This document shows, piece after piece, positions 15,595 to 22,315 of a stretch of DNA of 22,315 bases; position 1 is the first letter of the stretch, and each line of letters starts with the position of its first letter. A model generated the notes under the pieces. It saw only the letters and a program-made list of their open reading frames with translations, was not told the DNA's origin and made no database searches. The stretch is taken from the NCBI GenBank assembly GCA_025350445.1, contig JANXXV010000333.1:1-22315 (forward strand). Reading direction: 5' to 3'. The translations under genes were made by a program, and so were the position numbers. Source of the stretch: Bryobacteraceae bacterium. Its GTDB lineage: Bacteria > Acidobacteriota > Terriglobia > Bryobacterales > Bryobacteraceae.

Positions 15595-16392
15595 ATGATC
15601 GAAGAAAGTGCGAAGACTATACATGAGGCTTTCTTTAAGGCAACCCAACTGATCTCTTCGTGGAAGACTTCGGATGACCCCGAGCCGTATTGCTGGTTTC
15701 GAGGGGTTACCGACAAGACTCATCAGCTTCTGCCAGGAGCTTACCGGCGTCCGAAATACGAAGAATTCGAGCCGCTAGTTACTTTTTCTCAAGAGGGCGG
15801 AGCATACGCAGATGTTGGCCACATAGGCGACTGGGACACTTACTACTTAGCGCAACATCACGGAATTCCGACGAGACTGCTCGACTGGACAGAAAGCTTC
15901 TCTGCGGCCCTCTTCTTTGCTTTGGACGAATGGAGCTGCGACACGCAACCATGCGTATGGCTTTTGCGCCCATGTGCATTAAACCAGTCTTCGATCGGGT
16001 GGTCCGGAATCATTGCGCCCAACAACTTCCCAAAGGAGCTTGGGATCTGGCTTCCCAGCGAAATCAAGAAGCCAAGCCACTCAATTCTGCAAGCAGAAAG
16101 CTTCACGTATGACAACCGATATCCCTTGGCAATTTACCCGCGTAAGTCGAATCGACGTATAGTGGCGCAACAAGGCACGTTTACGGTTCACGGCAGAGAC
16201 AGATCATCCTTGCAGGATTACATTGCAAAGAACGTTAATAATGCGGACACTGTGATCGCTCGTATCAGCTTCAGCTTGACCAATATCGATGAGGCGCGTA
16301 GAGATCTGGAGATGCTGGGGGTCCGCCGCTCGAGCATCTATCCGGACATCGATAACTATGTCAAACAACTTAGATCCGTGTATGGCTGGTAG
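15595..16392 (+). CDS. FRG-domain protein
   Basis: A 265-residue protein with a complete FRG domain, named for its Phe-Arg-Gly motif. WFRGV stands at 34-38, then LLPGAYRR at 45-52, and the core QHHGIPTRLLDWT at 87-99 followed by SAALFFALDE. FRG proteins have no established biochemical activity that I know of. They are often found on islands and near restriction or other defence genes, and the invariant Arg/His residues suggest an enzyme or nucleotide-binding site. The gene starts 52 bases behind tRNA-His, a common integration site. By eye it is poorer in GC and uses more A/T-ending codons than its neighbours, which suggests transfer. No integrase and no repeated tRNA 3' end were found. There is no signal peptide or membrane span, so it is cytoplasmic. 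Confidence 0.88.
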   Translation: MIEESAKTIHEAFFKATQLISSWKTSDDPEPYCWFRGVTDKTHQLLPGAYRRPKYEEFEPLVTFSQEGGAYADVGHIGDWDTYYLAQHHGIPTRLLDWTESFSAALFFALDEWSCDTQPCVWLLRPCALNQSSIGWSGIIAPNNFPKELGIWLPSEIKKPSHSILQAESFTYDNRYPLAIYPRKSNRRIVAQQGTFTVHGRDRSSLQDYIAKNVNNADTVIARISFSLTNIDEARRDLEMLGVRRSSIYPDIDNYVKQLRSVYGW

Positions 16393-16509
16393 TTCCTAAA
16401 GTTCAGCAATCGCTCTAAACTTCAGCCGGCTAGCTGTTAGTGGTTGTGACATACCGTAGTTATCATCGAAAAGAATTCAGCTTGCCAGTTTTTGGGCGCC
16501 TATTCGGCA

Positions 16510-16698
16510 TCAGTCGAAATTCCATACATAAACCGGGCCGTCAGAATCGCGTTTCAGAGCACGCGTGACCTTTTGCATTGCGATAACACGTCGTGTTTTT
16601 TCCGGATACGATAAATGGCTCTGTACTTCCCGGAGAGCCCTTTTCCCCGCAGGAAACTTCATCAATTCCGGCGTCTCGTCTACTTTTCCTGAATCCAT
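16510..16698 (-). CDS. Small hypothetical protein, 62 residues
   Basis: It begins MDSGKVDETPELMKFPAG and ends DGPVYVWNFD. The composition is that of a real soluble protein: charged, helical middle (LREVQSHLSYPEKTRRVIAM), with a final YVW-F/D strand. I know no named family. The ATG at 16698 is chosen because GAAGG stands about seven bases upstream; an ATG at 16716 is also in frame but lacks a good site. The start overlaps the end of the 35-residue frame at 16680-16787, as in a coupled pair. Both lie downstream of the PQQ dehydrogenase gene on the same strand and could be read from its transcript. Confidence 0.45.
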   Translation of the reverse strand: MDSGKVDETPELMKFPAGKRALREVQSHLSYPEKTRRVIAMQKVTRALKRDSDGPVYVWNFD

Positions 16699-16787
16699 TT
16701 TTGTACCTTCACCCATTTTTCAACGAGTTCGAACTTCTTCAGAATCCCCTCAGATTCAGACGGGTTGTACCGGTCCGGTCGCTGCAT
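16680..16787 (-). CDS. Very small candidate gene, 35 residues
   Basis: The frame from ATG at 16785-16787 to TAG at 16680-16682 encodes MQRPDRYNPSESEGILKKF, then a Lys/Trp/Val-rich end (ELVEKWVKVQKWIQEK) that would form an amphipathic helix. GAGG stands five bases before the ATG. It overlaps the 62-residue gene by 19 bases in another frame. The support is a ribosome site, the overlap arrangement and the composition only; there is no family match. Confidence 0.3.
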   Translation of the reverse strand: MQRPDRYNPSESEGILKKFELVEKWVKVQKWIQEK

Positions 16788-16867
16788 AGTGTCCTCACGC
16801 CGATGCCCAACTGCTTCATCTCGGCCAGGTATCGAAGGAGTGTCTTCACCCCGCAATCATACGAACC

Positions 16868-18478
16868 CTACGGCACCACCCTCTCCTTCACCACCGGCAC
16901 CGAAACCGCCGCCTCAAACAACCCGAACGTGAACACATCCGTCTCCGAAGCGATCGACACATACTGCTTCCCGTCCAAACTAAAAGTCATCGGAGACGCC
17001 GTCAGCTTCTGCCCCATGTTGTAATGCCACAGATGCTTCCCGGTCTTCGCGTCCAGCGCCACCAACTGCCCGTCGTCATCGCCAAAAAACAACAACCCGC
17101 CGGCCGTTGACACCGTGCCCGCCCACATCGTCGCCGGCCCCGTCATCGGATATTCCCACCGCCGCTCCCCCGTCTTCGGATCGATTGCCCGCATATAGAA
17201 CTTCCCCGGTTCGGCCGGAAACTGCTCGCCGCCGCCCCCAGCCTGCCCCTTCCCCGGCTCAGGCATCTTCGTCGACGTCACCACGTTATCGCACTGCTCC
17301 AACGTCGGCACATACAGCAACTGCGTGTCGGGATTGTACGAAGGCGACATCCAGTTCGATGCCCCCCGCACCGACGGGCACACCTTCACCCCGGTCGGCG
17401 TCGGCGTCTGATCCGGCAACTCCACCGGACGCCCCTTCGCATCAATTCCACTCGCCCAGGTAAGCTTGTCGATAAACGGAGTGGCATTCAGAAACTCCCC
17501 GCTCACCCGGTCCAGCACATAAAAGAACCCGTTCCGATTCGGATGCAACAGCAGCTTCCTCCGCTTCCCGCGAAACTCCGTATCCACCAGCACCGGAATC
17601 GACTGCGCGTCCCAATCATGTGTATCGTGCGGCGTGAATTGGAAGTGCCACTTCAGCTTCCCCGTATCCCCATCCAGCGCCACCACCGAGCAACTATACA
17701 AGTTGTCGCCGCGCCGGTCTTTCCCGTAATAATCCGGCCACGGATTGCCCGTCGGCCAGTACACCAGATTCAACTCCGGGTCATAGGTCCCCGTCATCCA
17801 AGTCGCGCCGCCGCCCCACTCCGCGTTGAATTCCGACCACGTCTCCGCTCCCTTCTCGCCCTTCCCCGGCACCGTATAAAAACGCCACAACTCTTCCCCG
17901 GTGGAAACGGAAAACGACACCACGAACCCGCGAATACCGCCATCGCCGCCGCCCACTCCCACAATCACGCGATCCTTCAACACCAGCGGCGCCATGGTGG
18001 CTTGATAGCCCTTACTCGCATCCGCGTATTTCTTGTCCCACAACACCGCGCCAGTCTTCCGATGCAGCGCCACCAGATGCGCATCGGCGGTAACGAAAAA
18101 CACGCGGTCCCCCAGCAGCGCCACGCCACGGTTAACGTTCTGCTTCACCGACTGCTCGTCACGGTACTGCCATATCCGCCGCCCCGTCCGCGCGTCCAAC
18201 GCGTAAACCTCGTTGGTGTTGGTGAAGTACATCATCCCGTCGTATACCAGCGGCGTCGCCTCCAGCTTCTTCGCCGTCTCCACATGGAATGTCCACTTCG
18301 GCACCAACGAACCCACATTGCCCACGTTGATCTGCCGCAGCGGACTGTGCCTGCGCGCCCCGTAATCGCCCCCGTACGTCAACCAGTCGTTCCCCGGACT
18401 CTTGCGAATGTCTTCAAAGCGGACTTGCGCCGAAAGCACCGCGGCACCCAAGCCCATCAGGCAGGCGATCTTTCTCAT
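16868..18478 (-). CDS. PQQ-dependent dehydrogenase (quinoprotein, eight-bladed propeller)
   Basis: A periplasmic quinoprotein alcohol or sugar dehydrogenase, 536 residues, with a signal peptide at about 1-17. Repeated propeller tryptophan-docking phrases are visible (VYALDARTGRRIWQY; VALDGDTGKLKWHF; VALDAKTGKHLWHY). Active-site features: ATMAPLV at 160-166, WPTGNPWPDYYG at 241-252 (Asn245 likely metal ligand) and PHDTHDWDAQ at 283-292 with the likely catalytic Asp. The loop usually read as GGE-x-GVRG is GGDGGIRG here: the metal-binding Glu is Asp179 (GAT at 17942-17944). The vicinal Cys-Cys pair of methanol dehydrogenases is missing. Its ATG overlaps the stop of the cytochrome c gene by four bases, so the cytochrome is almost certainly its electron acceptor. 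The third codon position is markedly rich in G and C. Confidence 0.92.
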   Translation of the reverse strand: MRKIACLMGLGAAVLSAQVRFEDIRKSPGNDWLTYGGDYGARRHSPLRQINVGNVGSLVPKWTFHVETAKKLEATPLVYDGMMYFTNTNEVYALDARTGRRIWQYRDEQSVKQNVNRGVALLGDRVFFVTADAHLVALHRKTGAVLWDKKYADASKGYQATMAPLVLKDRVIVGVGGGDGGIRGFVVSFSVSTGEELWRFYTVPGKGEKGAETWSEFNAEWGGGATWMTGTYDPELNLVYWPTGNPWPDYYGKDRRGDNLYSCSVVALDGDTGKLKWHFQFTPHDTHDWDAQSIPVLVDTEFRGKRRKLLLHPNRNGFFYVLDRVSGEFLNATPFIDKLTWASGIDAKGRPVELPDQTPTPTGVKVCPSVRGASNWMSPSYNPDTQLLYVPTLEQCDNVVTSTKMPEPGKGQAGGGGEQFPAEPGKFYMRAIDPKTGERRWEYPMTGPATMWAGTVSTAGGLLFFGDDDGQLVALDAKTGKHLWHYNMGQKLTASPMTFSLDGKQYVSIASETDVFTFGLFEAAVSVPVVKERVVP

Positions 18479-19278
18479 TGCACTCTCCTCTCGTTCCGCA
18501 TCGCCTGGCGGCTCAGGTACGCCAGCAAATCCTGCAACTCAGCGGACGTCAGTCTGGTGGAATAATCGCCAGGCATCGGCGATTGCCGATGCAGCGTAAT
18601 CTCCTGCACATCCTTCTTCTCCAGCAAGTGCATTCCACCGCCGCGGTCCATCACTTGAATCGAATAGTTGGTATAGTTCTTCGCCACACCGGAAATCCGC
18701 GCGCCGGATTTCATCAACACGTCCACTGCTTCAAACCCTTCGGTGGGCCGCGCGCTGGGGTCTAAGATAGATTCCCGCAATTGCCCGATCGACCGCTGCA
18801 CCCCGGCGTTTGAGAGATCCGGCCCCAGGAATCCGCCTCGCCCGCGCACTGCATGGCAACCCGAACAACCACCCTTGCCGAAGAAGATCGCACCACCCGC
18901 CGCCTCATCGCCCGCCACGTTGCTTTCCATCGCAGGGGCGCTCAGGCTGCGCACAAACGCTACCACCGCCCAGATCTGTTCATCGGCTACGGGAAACGCC
19001 GGCATCTCCGTCCCCGGCACACCGGTCTTGATGGAATCGAATAATTGCCCGCTGCTCATGCGCCGCACCAGCCGGCCGTCGCGAATGTTCGGACCCCGTC
19101 CGCCGCCTCCCGTCGCTCCATGGCAACTGCTGCACGCGGCGCGGAAAAACTGGCCGCCTGCCTCCACGGACTCCGCCTTTCCCTCCAGCGGATTGCGCTT
19201 GCCTTCTCTTCGATTGGGCTGTGCGTATAGCGCCACCGCCGATAGAGTCAGCGCCAGCGGGATGATTAGAATTCGCAT
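18475..19278 (-). CDS. Diheme cytochrome c with C-terminal planctomycete-type heme-binding domain
   Basis: An exported 267-residue electron carrier. The ATG at 19278 gives a signal peptide ending near LYAQ; an in-frame TTG at 19290 is possible. Heme site one is CSSCH at 49-53, with a likely distal Met92 in GTEMPAFP. Heme site two is CSGCH at 138-142. The second half (GPDLSNAG, LRESILDPSARPTEGFEAVDV, then ISGVAKNYTNYSIQV and LLAYL) follows the pattern of the 'putative heme-binding domain' of planctomycetes, verrucomicrobia and acidobacteria. It is the first gene of a two-gene operon with the PQQ dehydrogenase (ATGA overlap at 18475-18478). It probably accepts electrons from that enzyme and passes them to the respiratory chain. 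Confidence 0.93.
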   Translation of the reverse strand: MRILIIPLALTLSAVALYAQPNRREGKRNPLEGKAESVEAGGQFFRAACSSCHGATGGGGRGPNIRDGRLVRRMSSGQLFDSIKTGVPGTEMPAFPVADEQIWAVVAFVRSLSAPAMESNVAGDEAAGGAIFFGKGGCSGCHAVRGRGGFLGPDLSNAGVQRSIGQLRESILDPSARPTEGFEAVDVLMKSGARISGVAKNYTNYSIQVMDRGGGMHLLEKKDVQEITLHRQSPMPGDYSTRLTSAELQDLLAYLSRQAMRNERRVQ

Positions 19279-19335
19279 TGGAATTGCCAATAGCCTATCA
19301 AAGGTTTCGCTCCGTTATACACTAGAGGGTTCAAG

Positions 19336-19491
19336 ATGCTTGGAAACAGAAAAGTGTGCCCTAAATGCGGGGTGGCGGATATCCGTCCATCGTACTATCG
19401 GGACTTCCTCGATAAGGTTATGCAATTTCTGTTCCTGGTCCCGTACCGCTGCCGCATCTGCCGCCATCGCTTTTTCCGTTTGCCATTCTAG
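19336..19491 (+). CDS. Small zinc-ribbon protein, 51 residues
   Basis: A short gene. The protein has two Cys pairs, CPKCG at 8-12 and CRICRH near 39-44, separated by about 28 residues with a hydrophobic centre (VMQFLFLVPY), and ends HRFFRLPF. Two C-x2-C knuckles fit a zinc ribbon. GAGGG lies seven bases upstream of the ATG at 19336, a strong ribosome site for this window. It is divergent from the cytochrome operon across 57 bases, where TTATAC at 19315-19320 could be a -10 box. The function is unknown; such proteins may bind nucleic acid or sit at the membrane by the central hydrophobic patch. A fragment of a second copy lies 140 bases downstream. Confidence 0.7.
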   Translation: MLGNRKVCPKCGVADIRPSYYRDFLDKVMQFLFLVPYRCRICRHRFFRLPF

Positions 19492-19559
19492 TTGCGTCGG
19501 ACTCAGCCTGATGCGCGCCCAATCTGAAGGGAACCTAAACCAAATCATCGACCGCCGCC

Positions 19560-19584
19560 GGTGGGGCAGACGCCCTCGTGCCGC
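19560..19584. repeat. Small hairpin repeat, copy 3 (degraded)
   Basis: It begins with the same 15 bases as copy 2 (GGTGGGGCAGACGCC), then CTCGTGCCGCC. The CCCTCGT loop matches copy 1. The stem is now mostly broken; only GGCA/TGCC still pairs. It lies between the zinc-ribbon gene and its duplicate fragment. Confidence 0.4.
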
Positions 19585-19629
19585 CTTCGTGAACACCCAG
19601 CCACGACCGGCCGCGGCACTACGGGCCGC

Positions 19630-19737
19630 TTCGTAGTTCTCCGTGTCCCGTTCCGCTGCCGCATTTGTCTCAAACTCATCAGCGCCGTTACACGGCATAT
19701 CCCAGGCGGGGGCAATATCTATGTCCGCGGCTTGTAA
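19630..19737 (+). pseudogene. C-terminal fragment of a second zinc-ribbon gene
   Basis: The frame FVVLRVPFRCRICLKL matches LFLVPYRCRICRHR of the 51-residue gene; at the DNA level CCGCTGCCGCAT is shared. Only the second Cys pair is kept. The first Cys pair is absent upstream, where the frame soon meets a stop, and the end runs on to TAA at 19735-19737 with unrelated sequence. It looks like the remains of a tandem copy or of a related gene brought in separately. Confidence 0.5.
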
Positions 19738-19800
19738 TAACAGCAGCGGAACATCTCGCGAGCAGCGGCATTTCACGGGTTAGATCAGCGGAACCGTCCC

Positions 19801-20054
19801 ATGCCACGCACTGCCAAGCTCTCTTGCAATGGCCTCAGCCAAGCCGCCCGGCTACCTTCCGAGCTCCAGTTTGACGAACCGGAGCATTTATCCGGAAAGA
19901 CCCGGTCACGGGAGATATCTTCCTCTCGCACCGGCCGCATTCATCATGAAAAAGCTTCTTTAAGATGCGCCGCCAAGTGGCCGTGCCGCTTGATTTCATG
20001 CCAGACCGCCGAGATGGCCCACCACCTCTTCGATACAAACATCGCAAGCTATAG
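19801..20054 (+). pseudogene. vapB: VapB-type antitoxin, decayed
   Basis: It opens MPRTAKLSCNGLSQAARLP, the SpoVT/AbrB-type start of plasmid-style VapB antitoxins (usual form K-L-F-x-N-G-R-S-Q-A-V-R-L-P). At about 19890 the frame slips back by one base. From there the frame RKDPVTGDIFLSHRPHSS continues the known pattern, then meets TGA where a Trp is expected, then runs on through FFKMRRQ and DFMPDRRDGPPP to TAG at 20052-20054. The C-terminal end overlaps the vapC start, as in intact vapBC pairs. One frameshift and one nonsense codon make it non-functional. Confidence 0.75.
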
Positions 20055-20414
20055 CACCAAGAGTGAGATTCCTTCCGTGGACCGGCGATTGGCTAAAGTT
20101 CCGCCAGCAGTTGTCTTCATCTCCGCTGTAACCGCGGCCGAACTATGGTATCGCTTGACCCGCCGGCCAGAAGCTTCGCGGCTACGAGCCTTGGTGAAAG
20201 AATTCTTGCTCACCGTCACGATTCTCCCCTGGGATTCAGAGGCGGCGAAACAATGTGGATCGCTGCGCGCCAGACTCGAACGCGGGGGCCTGCCCACGGC
20301 CAATCTCGACATCATGAACGGCGCGCTCTCGACCGGAGCCGTTTTTGTCATGAACAACAGCGCGTTTACCCAATCGAGATCTCGAAGGTGGCGGATTGGA
20401 CGAAAACGAAATAG
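20014..20414 (+). pseudogene. vapC: VapC-type PIN-domain toxin, decayed
   Basis: A PIN-domain ribonuclease remnant: HLFDTNIASY with the first catalytic Asp, FISAVTAAELWY with the Glu, and FLLTVTILPWDSEAAKQCG before the third acidic site in NLDIMNGAL. Two residues (usually His-Ala) appear to be missing at GA-LS, near 20325. At about 20371 the frame slips back by one base, so the true end IEISKVADWTKTK is found one frame away, closing with TAG at 20412-20414. The first Asp and the Glu are kept, but the last site (MNNSAF) and the C-terminus are damaged. With its antitoxin also broken, the pair is a relic. Confidence 0.78.
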
Positions 20415-20959
20415 GCTCGGTCGCCATCGGGACTTGGCCTGCCCAGCCTGGCCCCAACGTCCGCGACGATGTGTGCTTCTTGGTCAGGCTTGAGCGAAAG
20501 CCAATCTGGGGGTAATGAATGTACTTGCGGCGTCCATTCCCGCCGCAATGGAGACCCGCGCCGCAAGCTTTGGCGCTAACGAGTCGCGCTAAAGCAACTT
20601 GGCGAAATTGACAACTTGTGATAACTCGACAGCCGGTGCGCATCCTTAAGATGCCACAAAAGTTAGAACAACATAGTACATTGCGGAAGTCCGTTGGAAG
20701 TGAAACGATTGTCGCGGCAATCTGCAACCGGAACCGTTGTTCACCCTGGAACCGTCACGAATAACAGATGAGTCAGCGGAGGCCTGCGGAATTATCGCGA
20801 AGCCTGCTTATCGGCCCTAATCTGATTCGGTCACTGACGCGGGTTGCAAGCCGGGTGTGGAGATTCTCGTCATTTCGGTTCTGAGCAACGGAATATCCGA
20901 TCCCGGCGACCTCCCCAGGGAAAGCTCCTAATCGAGTAGCGCAAGACGCCTCCGATCGA
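20415..20959. other. Intergenic stretch before the MFS gene
   Basis: About 545 bases with no supported gene. Several short frames on both strands overlap each other and lack a ribosome site or domain. TTGACA occurs at about 20609, but no -10 box follows at the right distance. The MFS gene promoter should lie in the last part of this stretch, but I cannot point to it. Confidence 0.45.
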
Positions 20960-22297
20960 GTGCTGATACAATGCCGGACTGTGATCGAATCCTCACCGCA
21001 AAGCAGTGTTGACGCAACCGTACCCCGGCCGTCCGCGCGAATCATCTCCATCCAGCGTTGGTCTATCGCCCTCCTCGTTGCCGGAGGCGCGCTGAATTAC
21101 ATTGATCGAGCTACCTTGTCCGTAGCCAACAAACTCATTCAGGACGAACTCGGAATCCCGGTAGCGAAGATGGGCTTGCTGCTTTCCGCCTTTCTGTGGG
21201 CCTACGCGCTTGCTCAGCTACCCGTAGGCGCTCTCATCGACCGCTTCGGGCCGCGCAGACTCCTCGGGTTAGGGCTCTTCAGTTGGTCGGTAGCGCAAGC
21301 GGCCGGCGGCCTGGTGACTGGCTTCGGCGTCTTCATCGCCGCGCGTTTCGCCCTGGGCGTCGGCGAAGCACCCCTGTTTCCCGGCGGCGCGCGAGTGGTG
21401 CGTGATTGGTTCGGCATTCGTGAGCGGGGGTTCGCCACCGGTCTTTTGCAGTCCGCCTCGTCTCTTGGCAACTTCATCGCAGTCCCGTTACTCACCTTCC
21501 TCATGCTGAGTTTGAGCTGGCGCTGGATGTTCTTCATCGTCGGCGCGGCGGGGGTGTTGCTCGCCGTTGTTTGGTTCAGCATTCACCGCGACCCGGCAGA
21601 GGTTCGCCTAACTCCAGACGAGCATCGCTACCTGACAGAGGGCGACGCGAACACCACCTCGAGTCCCCCTTCCTTCGCCGAATGGAAGCAACTTTTCGCG
21701 CACCGAACCACTTGGGGCATGATCGCCGGCTTCTTCGGCACCATCTATACGCTTTGGCTGTATACCGGTTGGTTGCCGTATTACCTGGAGCACGAACGCC
21801 ACATGAGCGTCGCGCGGGTGGGAATTGTCGCCGCGATTCCGTACTTCTTCGGCTGCGTGGGAGCGGTAGTGGGCGGTTGGCTTTGCGACTACCTTACCCG
21901 GCGCGGATGGGCGCCGATCGCGGGCCGGAAGCTGCTGGTCTCCTCGGCTCTGTGCGGCATTTCGCTCTGTACCGTCGGAACCGTATTGGCGCAATCTAAC
22001 GCAATCGCCCTCGCCTTCATTTCGGTTTCGCTGTTCCTCATCTATATCGCCGCCAGCGCCGCATGGGCTACCGTCCCCATCGCCGCTCCCAGCCAATACA
22101 CCGCTTCCTTGGGCTCCATTCAGAATTTTGGAGGCTACCTGGGCGGTGCGCTCGCCCCGACCGTAACGGGGGTGATCGTACAACGCACCGGCAGCTTCTC
22201 GCAAGCGCTGCTATTGAGCGCCGCACTCAGCCTTGTTTCGGCGGCGGCCTACCTGTTTCTGGTGCGCCAGCCCATCCAGGCGCACCCAGCTGACTAA
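20960..22297 (+). CDS. MFS transporter, anion:cation symporter (ACS) type
   Basis: A 12-span inner-membrane secondary transporter of 445 residues. ALNYIDRATLSVA at 44-56 in the first span is typical of the ACS family (hexuronate, glucarate, phthalate and similar organic anions). The family motif between spans 2 and 3 is GALIDRFGPRR at 90-100. GVGEAPLFPGGARVVRDWF lies in the span 4 region, and a central loop (HRDPAEVRLTPDE) separates the halves. The substrate is probably a sugar acid or other carboxylate, but this cannot be settled. The start is unsure: GTG at 20960 or GTG at 20981, neither with a clear ribosome site. No catabolic gene is beside it within the window. Confidence 0.88.
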   Translation: MLIQCRTVIESSPQSSVDATVPRPSARIISIQRWSIALLVAGGALNYIDRATLSVANKLIQDELGIPVAKMGLLLSAFLWAYALAQLPVGALIDRFGPRRLLGLGLFSWSVAQAAGGLVTGFGVFIAARFALGVGEAPLFPGGARVVRDWFGIRERGFATGLLQSASSLGNFIAVPLLTFLMLSLSWRWMFFIVGAAGVLLAVVWFSIHRDPAEVRLTPDEHRYLTEGDANTTSSPPSFAEWKQLFAHRTTWGMIAGFFGTIYTLWLYTGWLPYYLEHERHMSVARVGIVAAIPYFFGCVGAVVGGWLCDYLTRRGWAPIAGRKLLVSSALCGISLCTVGTVLAQSNAIALAFISVSLFLIYIAASAAWATVPIAAPSQYTASLGSIQNFGGYLGGALAPTVTGVIVQRTGSFSQALLLSAALSLVSAAAYLFLVRQPIQAHPAD

Positions 22298-22315
22298 GAC
22301 AAGCGTACCCGAACA

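Noticed and set aside
15543..16860. Second attachment site (repeat of the tRNA-His 3' end) after the FRG gene
   Set aside because: I found no repeat of the T-arm/acceptor sequence downstream and no integrase gene in the window.
17543..18565. Long plus-strand frame (340 codons) rich in Arg, His and Pro
   Set aside because: It is the mirror of the PQQ dehydrogenase gene, whose high-GC third positions keep the opposite strand open. It has no domain and odd composition.
18743..19636. Plus-strand frame of 297 codons across the cytochrome gene
   Set aside because: Antisense to the diheme cytochrome and low in protein character; it also overlaps the real zinc-ribbon gene in another frame.
19315..19776. 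Minus-strand frame of 153 codons
   Set aside because: The opposite strand holds the zinc-ribbon gene with a strong ribosome site and a homologous fragment; the minus frame has no recognisable features.

Overview
The window looks like an accessory stretch of an Acidobacteriota chromosome, most like the Solibacter/Bryobacter group. The reasons are family-level and were not tested by a search. They are a very large Oar-like TonB-dependent transporter with an N-terminal carboxypeptidase-regulatory-like domain, a cytochrome whose C-terminal half looks like the planctomycete/acidobacterial 'putative heme-binding domain', an RskA-type anti-sigma protein with a long coiled coil, and a large M14-like peptidase. 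GC content is moderately high throughout by eye and visibly lower in the FRG gene.

Layout. Bases 1-203 are the 3' end of a group II intron (domains V and VI). Bases 204-1270 are gene-poor and hold a small hairpin repeat, an IS1182-like transposase remnant (minus strand) and the first copy of a short coding remnant. A TonB-dependent transporter follows (1339-4719), and a second copy of the same coding remnant lies just downstream of it. Next on the minus strand are an anti-sigma protein and a DUF2127 membrane protein, with no sigma factor gene beside them. On the plus strand come an M14 peptidase gene with a frameshift and, overlapping its stop by ATGA, a D-2-hydroxyacid dehydrogenase that lacks the catalytic histidine. 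On the minus strand lie a GT2 glycosyltransferase and a decayed GT4 glycosyltransferase. A divergent pair follows: fabG (minus) and a UbiD-type decarboxylase (plus), then tRNA-His(GTG) and, 52 bp later, an FRG-domain gene. Two tiny candidate genes lie downstream of a cytochrome c / PQQ dehydrogenase operon (minus). A 51-residue zinc-ribbon gene is divergent from that operon. It is followed by a fragment of a second copy, a decayed vapBC toxin-antitoxin pair and an MFS transporter of the anion:cation symporter type.

How the genes fit together. The cytochrome and PQQ protein probably form a periplasmic alcohol/sugar oxidation chain (translationally coupled, ATGA overlap). The TonB transporter, M14 peptidase and MFS transporter suit a scavenger of polymers and organic acids. 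FabG and UbiD are housekeeping-type enzymes (fatty acid synthesis; quinone or aromatic-acid decarboxylation). Between them lie several decaying or mobile remnants: intron, IS1182, flanking coding duplicates, GT4, vapBC and zinc-ribbon copy. This points to repeated insertion and loss.

I found no clear new multi-gene system. The items most worth a second look are the duplicated coding remnant bracketing the TonB transporter, the lower-GC FRG gene directly behind tRNA-His, the His-to-Gln change in the dehydrogenase, the small hairpin repeat family, and the short genes missed by length cut-offs (51, 62 and 35 residues).
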